From Anniella stebbinsi (taxonomy: Eukaryota > Chordata > Lepidosauria > Squamata > Anniellidae): DNA of 64,000 nt. Shown piece by piece: positions 11,313 through 22,731 of this stretch. The stretch lies in contig JARDYH010000002.1 in the NCBI GenBank assembly GCA_029215795.1, forward strand, positions 59,249,001-59,313,000, read 5' to 3'. The number at the start of each line of letters is the position of its first letter. Position 1 is the stretch's first letter. The position numbers and the translations under genes were made by a program. The notes under the pieces are model-generated. The model had not been told where the DNA came from, made no database searches, and worked only from the letters and a program-made list of their open reading frames with translations.

Positions 11313-12334
11313 TGTAAAAAGTTTAGTCTGGAATGGACAGTCTTTGTTCTCTCATGTTTCATTGCGTTGTGTTGTGTTTTAGTCTTTTGTAAGACATGGT
11401 TTATGGTATTTTTTAAAAAAAAACATTTTAAACAAAATTGTAGTGCTGAGGCTTTGCTGACCATTAATAAAGACAGACTATAGTTATTATTTTCCTGTTT
11501 ATTCAGTATTTTAACAGCTGTATGTTTAATTTGTTGTCAAATGGTTTGTTGACCGTTAATAAAGTTTGATTAATTGAATTACTGTCCTTTTAATTAGCAG
11601 CTTCCTCCTTTCAGCTTCTACCACTTTCATTACTTCCAGTTCAGTGTGGCAGCATCATTACTGATTAATAGCCTCTTTGCTACACCTTACTCACTCAGTT
11701 CTTGTTCATCCCAGAGAAGGGGAGGAGGTTAATTATTAATTTATTCTCATTTGTTTCTTTTCATTTTATAGCAGAATTGCACTGTCACCATAATTACCCT
11801 AATTAAGGTGCAATTAAGAGGCAATTCATCAGTAACGCTGCTGCTGTGCTGACCAAGAAGCAATAAAAGAAGTAGAAGCTGCAAGGAGGCCGCTAATAAT
11901 TGCAATGTATTGTTACTTCCATGATTTATTTTGTAGTTATACATTGCTGTAAATCACCCCAAGCACTGTGCCTATAGCAGAAGTGTGGGTGATAAATTTC
12001 CTTAAATAAGTAATGTTGCAGGGGACCTTTGCTGAATGGGACATACTTCTGAGTAAACATTGGTTGAAAGATCTTGTCCATGGGGACAAGCATTGCTGAA
12101 TAACATAGTGTTACTTTCTATGTGGCACCACCATTTTAATTCCACTTTCAGTTGATTGCAGACAAGCAATACATCAGCAGTAGTAAGAAGTCCGAAAGTG
12201 GAAACAACCGTGTTTCTCCTGGCATCTGGTATTGAGAAATAAACTGCTGCTGTATGTGGAGGTTCCATGTTTAATTTGTTTAGTGAGATCAAGAACCAAC
12301 AAAAGTAGAAAAATAAATGCTTTGGGGTCTTTAT
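11313..12334. other. AT-rich intron
   Basis: Two similar GACC(A/G)TTAATAAAG words, at about 11459 and 11552, look like old retroelement tails. A CAGTTG-rich stretch follows. No gene seen. Confidence 0.35.
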
Positions 12335-12475
12335 GGGGATTTTATTTATTTTTATTTTATTTATTTCATTTCTAACCCGCCTCTCCATCCAGATCGAGGC
12401 GGGGAAAACAATAAATATAAATATAAAAGCAATAAAATAGATAAACCATTAAAACAGATAAAAACAAATTAAACA
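12335..12475 (-). mobile_element. L2/CR1-clade LINE 3' end (GAGGCGGG variant)
   Basis: ACCCGCCTCTCCATCCAGAT followed by CGAGGCGGGG forms the 3' stem of a second LINE subfamily, with a TTTAT-rich tail on the left. Related copies are at 19970-20055 and 41258-41500. Confidence 0.7.
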
Positions 12476-13571
12476 TGGACAGAACAGGGGCTTACTGAAT
12501 TCACACGAGAGCAGATGCTTCATTCTGAAACGTAATACTAACTACCTCTCTCAGTTCATGGATTTTGTTTGCTGAATGTGGCACAACAGAATTGCTAAAG
12601 ATGAGTAAGTAGTTGAAAGGGAGAGAAGATCAGGAGGATATCAAAGGGGCTGATTGTGCTTATTTTTTTTTCATGAAAAGATGCTTGTATGCTATATTTG
12701 TGTTCATGCCATTATGTTAGGTGTGAGGAATATGCTGAGCTTGTAAAAGTGGTTGGATCCCAGGCTGTCTCAGCATGCAATTGTTCAGTCTGAAGGCAAA
12801 AACATAGCTGTTCCCTTTCCAGCTGAAAACTGACATAGTACAGAAACGCATGCAAATGTGACAATATTTAAAGTGCCCAAAGATCTAAGAATGTTAAATG
12901 ACTGTGCTCCTCCGTCAGACGTTCTTTGCCCCCTCCTGCTTTGTATCATGTTCTCTTGGCATTGGCAGCATTACCTACATGCCCTCCTAATTACAACAGG
13001 CAATATGACCAATGCCAAGGAAACGTTAGTCATCTCTTTAGAGGCCTGTGCTAACTCTAATGTACTAAGTGCCTCCCGAAATGGAGCTCCATGTCTTTCA
13101 TTCTCCTGAATGGAAATGGCAGTTTAGCATGGCCACCACTAAAAGGCAGTCTCCTTGTATTGAATCAGGTTGTTGGATATACATATATAATCACCTGGGG
13201 GCTCTCTATATGATCTGAATACCCTGTGGTGGCTATGAAGTGACGCTGTATAGCAAAACTGCATGAAACACTGCCACCCAGCTTACCACAACTTTTCCTT
13301 TTAATGTGAGGTCACCACCTTCTTTGAGCCATCTGTTGGTGGTAACCTTGTAGCTCAGTGAAACTGGGGACATTCTGGGGGCGGATCAAGCTTCACAGTA
13401 AGTCAAGGAGACACACGGGAGGGCTGGGCAGAGGGTGGGCTCCATGAGCTCAATGGCCACCGGCGCTGCCCAGAAACCCCTTGCTCCCTTTTGCCGTGGG
13501 GATTAATTGTCCCCACCCTGCAGCTGCGATGCCATAGGGTTGGGGCTGAAGTGGCAGCATGAAGACACCCC
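12476..13571. other. unique-looking intron
   Basis: No repeat or exon was recognised. Confidence 0.4.
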
Positions 13572-13697
13572 CTTAGGCTACAACCCTATACACACTTACA
13601 CACTTAGGCTACAACCATGTGCACACTTACCTGGTTGTAAGCCCAATAAACACAGTGAGGCTTACTTCTGAGTGGACATATGCAGGATTACATTGCA
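13572..13697. repeat. family H foldback with duplicated start
   Basis: TTAGGCTACAACC occurs twice in a row (about 13575 and 13605), then GGCTTACTTCTGAGTGGACA and GGATTACATTGCAC. The first 30-35 bp of the element appear to be tandemly repeated. Confidence 0.5.
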
Positions 13698-14128
13698 CAT
13701 GGTTGTTACCCACCATATTCAGGCTGAACAAGGGAAATAAGACGATTGTGTTGTTTTCTTTCGTTTGTTTGTTTTTAAAGTAGCTGGATCCAGAGTATTT
13801 AATATTAAAGAATCTAACTAGTTTCTTTCTTTGCATGTACAGAAATTTAATAACTGTTCTATTCAAATAATTATGTACTGTGTTTTACAGGCATAAAAAC
13901 ATGCCTTCTGTTGACAGTTTAATTACAACTCAGCATTTGTAATAACATAAATATGGAGGTCCAGTCCAGTCATAGAAAGAATATTTTAATGAAACAACAT
14001 AGTTCTAGGCCTATTTTTATTAAAATTAATAACTTCTGTTTTGAGACTTTTTTATACATAGTCTAAATCCTAGCTACTAGGCTGCAAACCAGTCGTTCTG
14101 ATGTACATGTAAAGCATCATAGGTAGTC

Positions 14129-14332
14129 GGGGTTGGATTCAATGTTCGTGCAATGAGCCTTCTGCTCACATGATAGGACTGCCCTGTCCTCTTCTCCCCA
14201 CTGCAGCCCCCTGCAGCCCCCTGCACACAGCCCAAATTTGGTGAGGGGCATACAGGAGGCTACAGGGGGAAGGGAAATCCATTCCACCAGTGTTTCCCTT
14301 CTGCTAGTAGAATGACACAGATACAACCCAGG
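14129..14332. repeat. family M element
   Basis: GTTGGATTCAATG at one end and ACAGATACAACCCA at the other, with CTGCAGCCCC repeated twice in the middle. Related to 11095-11312 and 37735-37885. Confidence 0.45.
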
Positions 14333-14794
14333 AACTTCCTTGATCTCTTCTGTCTGGAGGAGAATGTGCAATAAAGAATGCCTATACAAATACATCATTA
14401 ACAATATCACTTCATGTGAGTCGAAAGAAAGTCTGCCTTCCTATAGGATATTGAGCTACACTCACAGGATCTGCCTTGTGTAAATGCATATCAGCTAGCA
14501 GTACACAAAAAGTGAAGGGACATGGCGGTATGAGTTGTTGACTGATCAAGCCAACCGGACCAGGAAGCAGAGTTTCAGCCAAATCCTGCCCAATGCGAAA
14601 TAGGAGGTTAAGCGCCCCCTACCCCACTTGTGCCAATTGTCCATAGTGGAATTGTAGCGGAGCTGCCTTGAAAGATTTTTGCTTCCCTAAGATTTCTCCT
14701 TTAGGTGCTTTGAAGTTTCCTTTGGAGGTCTTTCCTTTTGATATACTTGCCCTTAGTTTGAGAACAAGAATAAATGCAGCCAGGTAAATTGCTT

Positions 14795-15240
14795 TTAACA
14801 TAAGAACACAAGAGGAACCCTGGTGGATCAGAGCAAAGGTCCATCTAGACCAACCAGATGCCCCTGAGATACCCATAAGCAGGTCATGAAAGCAATATGC
14901 CTCTCCTGTCATTGCTTCCCAGCAACTAGTGTGTGGCATACTACTTCTGAACCTGGAAGTCCCACATAGCCATTCTGACTTGTAGCCATATGTCCTCCAT
15001 GAATTTTCAGTCTCCTTTCAAAGATGTCTCAGCTGGCAACCATCACCACATCTTTCAGCAGCCAATTCCATAAACAAATTACACCTTTTTGTCTTTCAAA
15101 TGATGTTGAAGTATAGTTATGATCTCCACAACCTCTTCTGCTTTCCTTTGCTTTCATTTCAAGAACTGTCAATAATGATCCATCCAATTATCTTTCATCC
15201 TTGTTTACCCTTGGGAGCTGCTGAGTGAAAATCCTGAGAA
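14795..15240 (-). mobile_element. CR1-type LINE 3' part
   Basis: AACATAAGAACACAAGAGGA, then CAGAGCAAAGGTCCATCTAG, CTTCCCAGCAACTAGTGTGT and TGTCTCAGCTGGCAACCATC follow the order of the squamate CR1 3' end read in reverse. Confidence 0.7.
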
Positions 15241-15293
15241 AGCCTGAAGGAACATGCATCTTCTCTTATACAAGTACATCATGGCCAAAGAGG

Positions 15294-15520
15294 TTAAGGC
15301 TGCAACATAAGCACACTTACTAGGGAACAAGCTCAATTTAACTCAATGGAATTTACTTGTTAATAAACAAGCTCAGGGCTACACTGCATGGCTGTAATGG
15401 TACGTACACTGAAGCTCATAGTTATTTCAAAGTAAACATACATAGGATCAAGCTGTAAGGCTGCAACCCTATATATACATGCTTGAATGTAAGTCACCTT
15501 GAACTCAATAGTGAGTATGG
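15294..15520. repeat. two family H foldback copies
   Basis: GCTGCAACATAAGCACACTT ... AACTCAATGGAATTTACTT and, about 160 bp on, GCTGCAACCCTATATATACA ... GAACTCAATAG. Confidence 0.45.
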
Positions 15521-15696
15521 ATGGGCCCAAGCTACACACTGCCTTAAATCCATGAATACCCATACTCAGCTTGTTTGTAGATCACAGCCCTATACGTCCG
15601 CTGTTAAGAAATGATATTCAATTTGTCTTTTGACTGAGTAGGTTATATTTTACTTTTAAAAGGTTATATAGGATAAAATCCAGTGTTGCATATGCA

Positions 15697-15697
15697 C

Positions 15698-15735
<38 letters not shown>

Positions 15736-15910
15736 AATTGATTGCATTTTTATACTGCCCAAAAGCTGAAGCTCCCTGGGTGGTTCACAAAAATTAAAGC
15801 CATAATAATTATTCCAAATATAAAACAACAGTATAAAAACATAGTATATAAGAACACAAGCAGGATAAAACCAAGCAGCAATATAGATTTAAAATACAAA
15901 TTTCCACTCA
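15697..15910 (-). mobile_element. L2/CR1-clade LINE 3' end with TTGA tail
   Basis: About nine TTGA repeats, then ATTGCATTTTTATACTGCCC and AAGCTGAAGCTCCCTGGG, the reversed 3' stem. A and T runs of the 3' UTR follow. Confidence 0.8.
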
Positions 15911-16194
15911 AAACAATAGGACTTCCTCCCCCTCTCCTCCCCCTGCAGCTCTCCACACACATAATCTGCTCCGGAGAGTTGCTCCACCCTCTGGCAAAGA
16001 TTTGAGGATGCAGGGTCATGCCCATAGCCAGGAGGGGCCAGGGGGCCTGCCCCCATTTTTTTCTGCCCCCCTAATTTTTTTACAAAGATATAATTAAATT
16101 TATTACTGAAAATTTAAAAAAAAACAACAAGAATGCCTTGTTCTTTTTCCTAAAAGTACAGTGGTGTGATGTGACTGCAAAAAAGGCAAATGCA

Positions 16195-16757
16195 ATTTTT
16201 AGATTGTATCAGTAGAAGTATCGGTCCAAAATCACGAGAAGTATTAGTTCCTCTCTACTCTGCACTATTCAGACTTTATGTTAAATACTATGTCCAGTTT
16301 GGGACACCACACTTTAAGAGGGATTCAGCTAAACTGGAATGAGTTCAGATAAGGGCAACAAAGATGATCGGGGAACTAGCAAGGAAAGATTGAAGGAAGT
16401 GTGTATGTTTACACAAGAGAAGAGGGAGGGAGGATATGATCACACTTTTCAAGTACCTAAAGGGTTGTCACACAGAAGAGGGCTGCAACCTGTTCTCCAA
16501 GACTGTAGGACACAAAATAACACACTTAAGTTACAGGAAGGCAGATTTTGGTTGAACATCAGCAAAAACTTCATTATGATCAGAGCAGTGAGACAATGAA
16601 ACCAACTGCCAAGGGAGATGGTGGACTCTCCGATGCTGGAGGTATCCAAGCAGAGATTGGACATCCATCTGTCAGGGATGCTTTAAACTGGATTCCTAGA
16701 CTGAGAGGGGGGTTGGACTCAATGGTTGAAATGGCCCCTTCTAACTCTATGATAAGA
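16195..16757 (+). mobile_element. CR1 LINE 3' end (end of ORF2 and 3' UTR)
   Basis: Contains the classic CR1 tail: CCAGTTTGGGACACC, GGGCAACAAAGATGATC, CAACTGCCAAGGGAGATGGT, GGACATCCATCTGTCAGGGA and TCTAACTCTATGAT. The order is intact but several indels break the frame. Confidence 0.88.
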
Positions 16758-17099
16758 ATATTACTGTAGCACCTTATTCTTGACTTCTACTAGTGGGTTA
16801 TTCTTGATTTTTACCTTTTTTGTAAATTGGTGGTAAGAGCCATAACAATTGTTGAAGTTGCTTATTGGAAATGTTTGAATGGGCATAAATTGCAGTATGG
16901 ATACAAAAATAAGCTGTTAAGTAAAAACAGTTTACAGTTTTGGCTTTGAAATGTCTGCAGACCAGATAAACTGCTCTCCTACTTATTTGGAGTACACACA
17001 CCCCACCGAACTTTTAGGCTTGGCTATAGGCCTGTGCTGGGGGCCGCAGGGTGGGATATTTTCTCCATTGGAGGAAGCTGATCTGTCAGCAGATGGACA

Positions 17100-18790
17100 C
17101 AATTGTATTTCAGCTATAAAGGGGAGTGTGAACACAGGGCGAATGTTATCTTGTTGATTCTCCTTGAACTCTCAGCTACTTTCAATACCGTTGACCATGT
17201 TATCCTTCTGGGATGATTATCTGAGTTGGGAGTGGGAGCACTGCATTGCAGTGGTTTCACTCCTACTTGGATGGTCAACTCCAGAAGGCAGTACTTGGGG
17301 AATACTGCTTGACCCTGTGGATTCTACAGTATGGGGTCCACACAGGTCTTTTTTGTCTCCCATGCTGTTCAACATCTACATAAAACTGTTGACTGCAGTC
17401 ATCAGGAGTTTTGAAGTGCACTGTCATCAGTATGCTTTATTTCTCCTTTTCATCTTCTTCAAGTGAGACTGTGGGTGTGCTATGTCACTGCCTGTGACAC
17501 TGAACTGGATTAGGGCTAATACACTGAAACTCAATCCATATAAGACTGAGATGCGGTTAGTGGGTGGTTCTCCTGACTGGATGGAGGATGCTCAACCTGT
17601 TCTGGATGAGGTTGCACTCCCCTTGAAGGAGCAAATTCATAGCCTGGGGGTTTCCTGGAGCCATCTTTGTCACTTGAGGCTCAGGTGGCCTCCGTGGCAT
17701 GTAGTGCCTTCTACCAACTCTGATTGGTTGCCCTTCTATGCCCCTATCTGGACAGGGATAACCTGGCTTCAGTTTATTTTATTTATTTTATTTGTGACAC
17801 TTCTTTTCTGCTGAGTATAATAAAACCCTTCATAAGTTCACAATAAATATTAAAATCACAGTTACAATGAAACACAACATTAGAAACACTTCCAACTACA
17901 ATAAAACTAATTCAAGGAGAAGTAAAATGGAGTGGCATGATTAATTTAATTAGACCCCAAGGAAAGCCAGGATGCACAAATGTATGTGGCAGTTTAAAAG
18001 ATACCACATTTTCTGCCCCTGAACTGCATGAGGCTGGGTTTTCCAAAGGCTGGGTGCCACTACACAAAAGGCCCTCTATCAGGATACTACATGGTGGCAT
18101 TCTGTTCATTTTGGAATGACCAGCAAGGCCATTGCTCTATGCTCTGGTAACCTCCAAGTTACATTACTTAAATGCACTCTACATGGGGCTACTTTTGAAG
18201 ACAGTTCAGAAGCCATATTAATAAAAGGGACAAAGAGATCCAAACATGTAACACTGAATCTGGCCCACTTGCACTGTCTGCCTGTATGTTTTCGAGCCTG
18301 ATTCAAGGTGCTGGTTTAACCTATTAAGCCTTACATGGCTCGAGACCACAATACCTGACTGAGTGCTTCTCCCAGCATGAACCAGCATGGCCTTAGATGC
18401 TGTACTACATTCAGCATCTAAGGCCATCCTCCAGGTGCCTCCTTTTGTTGGTGGCCTCCCATTTATGGAATGATCTCCTTGACAAGGCCCGCCTGGCACC
18501 AACATTGTTATCTTTTCAGCGCCAAGTTAAAAGTGGTCTCTTCTCTCAGGCATTTGGCAGCATATAATGAGTTTTTAATCAGGTCCTGGGTTATCTTTGG
18601 CTGATTGTTTAAAAATTGATTTTAGATATTTGATGTCTGTGTGTGTGCTATCTATTTATATACCTTTATGTAAATGGTTGTTGTACTTTGTATAATGTAT
18701 TTCAATGGTTTTTAATTTTTGTGAACCGCCTAGAGAGCTTCAGCTATGGGGCAGTACAGAAATATAATAAATGAATGAAAGATTGAAATG
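17100..18790 (+). mobile_element. L2/CR1-clade LINE, broken ORF2 to 3' end
   Basis: Reverse-transcriptase pieces LLELSATFNTVDH (about 17150), PMLFNIYIKLL (about 17360) and WIRANTLKLNPYKTEM (about 17505) are followed after an insertion by LHCLPVCF (about 18275). The 3' stem AACCGCCTAGAGAGCTTCAG and an AATGAATG tail follow (to about 18790). It is the same subfamily as the 5247-6937 copy. Stops and indels are frequent. Confidence 0.85.
17775..18110 (-). mobile_element. LINE 3' end inserted in another LINE
   Basis: A TTTATTTTATTTATT tail on the left marks a minus-strand LINE 3' end. It separates GGATAACCTGGCTTCA from GCTCTATGCTCTGGTAACC, which are adjacent in the undisturbed host element at 5247-6937. 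Confidence 0.65.
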
Positions 18791-19304
18791 AATGAAAAGG
18801 AACAAGGAATCATAGAAAATCTGACAATCTTAGGCAGATTCTTTTTTTTTTTAAGTAAAAGATTAATTAGACAAAAACTGTTGAGATCATGTTGAGCATA
18901 CGAATGAACAAATGGTGTCACACAGGTTTGGTGAGTACAATTCAAATTACTTTCATACAGATTGAATCTTGAAATGCTTTTGGATATTGAGATATGATCA
19001 TTAAAGTGCTAAAATTATATCGAAACAGTGAGGAAAGTAAAATGACAAAGCAAGGAGGCAAAACCATATTTTTGTTTAGATATGTTTTTCACAGCATGGA
19101 GCCTTCTAGAAGTAGAGCAAGGCTTTTCCAGGTTTCAAAGACAAATTGCATACCACGGGTCGCCAGAGTGCATCAGTGAATGGGCAGAAGTAGAGCTGCA
19201 TTTACACCTGGAGTGCAATGGTGAGTCCTGAAACAAAATGCCGATGAAAAGATGAAATCGGGTCCATTTGAAAGGCTTCTTGAAAAATCAAAGTGGGGAT
19301 TAAA

Positions 19305-19337
<33 letters not shown>

Positions 19338-19599
19338 TCCAAGGCCAATTTACAGGACCAAATTGGCATGTTGATAATTAGACTTAAAATGTACACAGAG
19401 TTTGAGATGTAATTAAGTTTGAGAGCTTCGGCACATGCTTGTCTTGCAACTCAACTCACAGCCACAACATAATTGGCCCTAGTTTATATTAGTAGAGAAG
19501 ATCACCCTTCCTTTCCTTTCCACACTCTGAAGAGCAAATCAACAGCCTCAAGTAACATCCTTAATCTATTTAAACAAGGCATTCTCAGATTGCATCCAA
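18791..19599. other. unique-looking intron with AAT microsatellite
   Basis: An AAT run at 19306-19336 is the only feature. Nothing else was recognised. Confidence 0.4.
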
Positions 19600-19844
19600 G
19601 GCCTCATTTACACCAAGCAGAATATAGCACTATGAAAGTGGTATGAAAACAGTATATCAAAGGCAGGTGCCACACTACTGGTTTATAGTGGTATTGAAGT
19701 GCACTGACAACTGTTGTGGCCCATTGACACATACCATAAAGTGTTTTCATACTGCTATATCCTGCTTGGTGTGGCTCCTGCCTTTTATATACCACTTTCA
19801 TACCACTTTCATAGTGCAATATCCTGTTTGGTGTAGATGAGGCC
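19600..19844. mobile_element. inverted-repeat element, family J
   Basis: GGCCTCATTTACACCAAGCA on the left is the inverse of the right end TTGGTGTAGATGAGGCC. The arms continue inward for about 50 bp around ATAGCACTATGAAAGTGG. No target duplication was found. Confidence 0.75.
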
Positions 19845-19969
19845 ATAGTGAGCCTGCCAAAGCCCATCCCCCCCAAAAAGACCACCTCATGTTCAAACGG
19901 AAGCATTTACTTTTGTGAAGTAAACTGAAGAATATGGGGAGCCAAAAACTTACAACAACTTTTAAAAAA

Positions 19970-20055
19970 TGTTTGCCCCGATCCAGACGGAGAGGCGGGT
20001 AAGAAATACATTGTTGTTATTATTATTATTATTATCATTATTATTATTATTAATT
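19970..20055 (+). mobile_element. LINE 3' end (GAGGCGGG variant) with TTA tail
   Basis: CCCCGATCCAGACGGAGAGG then CGGGTAAGAAATACATTG and a TTA run (20013-20052). Confidence 0.7.
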
Positions 20056-20450
20056 TCCTAGGACTGGCAAGCAACACTCGAGCATTCCTTCCTGGAGCAT
20101 ACTGATTAGATGTGAAAGACAAGCGAAGTTCCTGTGCTTTCTGCCCATTGTGCATGCCCAAAAGGCCCCTACAAAAAAAGTAGGCCTCAAGAAAGAATGT
20201 CCTTACAGTAACTAAAACAGGGAGAGTAGATTTTCCACATCAGTAACTTGAGTTGAAACTGACTCCATCTCTTAGATATTAGAATTTACATTACCAACAA
20301 GAACAGTTGGAAAGATATATTGTTGTGATTTGCATCACAGAATGGAGCTACATGTTACCTTGTCAAGTGCATGTCCTGAAACCCACATTGACCAAGGTAA
20401 TGCATAAAACATATCCAACGGGGCAGTTGCACAAATGGCCCCTGCCGCCA

Positions 20451-20883
20451 ATTCCATTGCATAAGCGGGACTCACCACTTGCACAACAGAGATTTGACAC
20501 TTTTTATAGGAAGCCCCAAAATTCAGCAACTGTATTATGATGTGTGAAATTAATTGCGTAGAATCCAATGGGGTGCTGAGCCCCGTCATTTCCATTCCAC
20601 AAGAGCCACCACTTGTGCAATGGAGATTTAGTTCTGTCCCAATCCAGCAATGAAAATTTTCAGATTAGGACAGGTTGACGGAGCTCCCTTATCTGAGCTC
20701 CACTGACCTGACCTGTTCCAGAAATGAGCATTTCCACTCATTTGCAGTTGCTCCTGGGAGCACTAAATCTCCATTGCACAAGCAGTGGGTCTCACTTGTG
20801 GAATGGAATTGGAGGGGGCTCAGCATACCAATGGATACTGTCAAATTAATTTCACACATCATAATATAGTTGCTGAATTCTTT
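20451..20883. repeat. long foldback, arms of about 115 bp
   Basis: Left arm 20519-20631 and right arm 20763-20883 are inverted copies: AATTCAGCAACTGTATTATG against its reverse at 20870. A third, partial copy of the inner part lies just upstream in direct orientation (20451-20498). No coding content. Confidence 0.75.
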
Positions 20884-20889
20884 CAACAA

Positions 20890-22403
20890 AACAGCTGTAT
20901 GTAAGAAGACAGACTAAATTATTTTTAACACCTATTTGTCAGATCTATATTTGAATACAGGCAGAGGTGCCCTTGGTCCCAGGCAAATAGTTGAGAAACT
21001 GATATTAGTCTTCCCGTTCTCAAATATGGTGCAGGAGAGAAGATACTCATGTATATTCATTCTTAAAGGAAGAAAAGGGAAGCAAAAGCTTAACCAGCCA
21101 AGAATCATGAATATTAAACTTAAAAATAAAGTCATGGGGTAGAAGAATGGGGGAATATATAAGATATATGCTTGCTCTTCTAAGCTGGAGAAGATGCAGT
21201 GCTGGGATCCCATTTGCCTGTGGACCAATATCCTTTATATATGTAGAGAAAGCACCAGGAAAACATGGAGCAGTTGCTATCAACATGCTTTTCTAAAAGA
21301 TGGTGAAAAATGCTTCATGCAAGCTCTCTCGATTTAACTTGCTTTAAATCTTTGTCCAGTGAATTACAAGATATTGCAAGCACAACAGAGTTACCGTCAA
21401 TCTAACCACAGCCTGCCTTGAAATCCACAAGATAAATGACAAATGACAACTATATCCTAGCGACTTATACCTGCTTTTTAAAATCAACTCAAGATTTACC
21501 AAGTAAGCTGTATAGCTTTTTTCCAGTTGAGTTAAGCTCTGAAACTTTATTCCTGAATAAAAACATTAGTGAAGAGGGCCTATACCACAAAAGTGGCACA
21601 TTGTTAATGCAAAAACAACAACAACAACAACAACAACGAAATCCTGCTTACAAAGACAAGCCGATCGCAGTATGTTAGGAATGTCATAAAAAGTAGACTG
21701 TAATCTTATAATCATGTCTAGACATTTTGAGAGAAATCTATTATAAGACTACTCATCCAGGTCCCCAGCAGCATTATAAGGCTCTCTTCTGTTCTGCTTT
21801 GCATGACCTACTGGCAGCTATCAAAAATGTTGCTTTAAATATATTGAAAGAAATATGCCCCTGACAGCTCAGCAAGTGAAGAGGCTGGGGGTTGAGAGTT
21901 GGCATGTAAAAAGCCTCTACAACAAAAGCTCTTTAAAAAGAACAGAAGTTACAGAAGAAAGATCCATTAGATATTCAGGGAACCTGAAAAGAAAAATGAT
22001 TCTTTTCATATTCTAATTTTTTTTCCTTTGCACACTGCTAATTGAGTAACCACTGAAAAACAAGAATGTGTTTAGTAATTCTGCAGGTGTTTTACCTCTC
22101 CCATCATCTCAAATGCCCGTGCTGGGACAAAGAATGAATCAAGCACACTTTAAATAGAAAACATTCCTTCCACACACTGACCTATCTTAAAATAAAAAGG
22201 ATGAATTTTTAACTACTGCATTACAAAACCTATCTTCAACATCTCAGCTAGCATGAAGCACAGGCAACATAGTCTCTAACAGAAAGGTGGCCCATTTTCT
22301 GGCTCCTGTCATTTAACTATCTTCATCAATATTAGTATCCAGAAATTTTCTGGGACATTGTTTTAATAATCTGTATTAAATACAGAGAGGGGGAAAAGAT
22401 ATG
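20890..22403. other. unique-looking intron with AAC microsatellite
   Basis: An AAC run at 21607-21637. No exon or repeat family was recognised. Confidence 0.4.
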
Positions 22404-22723
22404 TAGGCTGATCAGATAAAATCCAGGTCAGGGCTCATGTAATTTTAACAGTTGTAGAGAAAAGGGAATTTCAGCTAGTGTCATTTGTATGCAATTAGTT
22501 CCTGGTGAAATTCCCTCTTCATCACAACCGTTAAAGGTGCATGCACTATACTAGAGTGACCAGATACAAAAGAAGGTAGAGCCCCTGCAACTTTAACGGT
22601 TGTGATGAAGAGGGAATTTCACCAGGAACTAATTGCATACAAATGACACTGGCTGAAATTCCCTTTTCTCTACAACTGTTAAAGTTACATGAGCCCTGAC
22701 CTGGATTTTATCTGGTCACCCTA
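22404..22723. mobile_element. family A hAT-like palindromic element, complete
   Basis: Starts TAGGCTGATCAGAT and ends ATCTGGTCACCCTA, flanked by an exact 8-bp duplication AAGATATG (22396-22403, 22724-22731). The two halves are near-perfect inverted copies: TAACAGTTGTAGAGAAAAGG against CCTTTTCTCTACAACTGTTA in the reverse sense. An internal GAGTGACCAGATAC resembles the ends, as if two elements had fused. Confidence 0.88.
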
Positions 22724-22731
22724 AAGATATG

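Noticed and set aside
17160..17814. Apparent plus-strand genes
   Set aside because: They are broken reverse-transcriptase pieces of an L2-like LINE.
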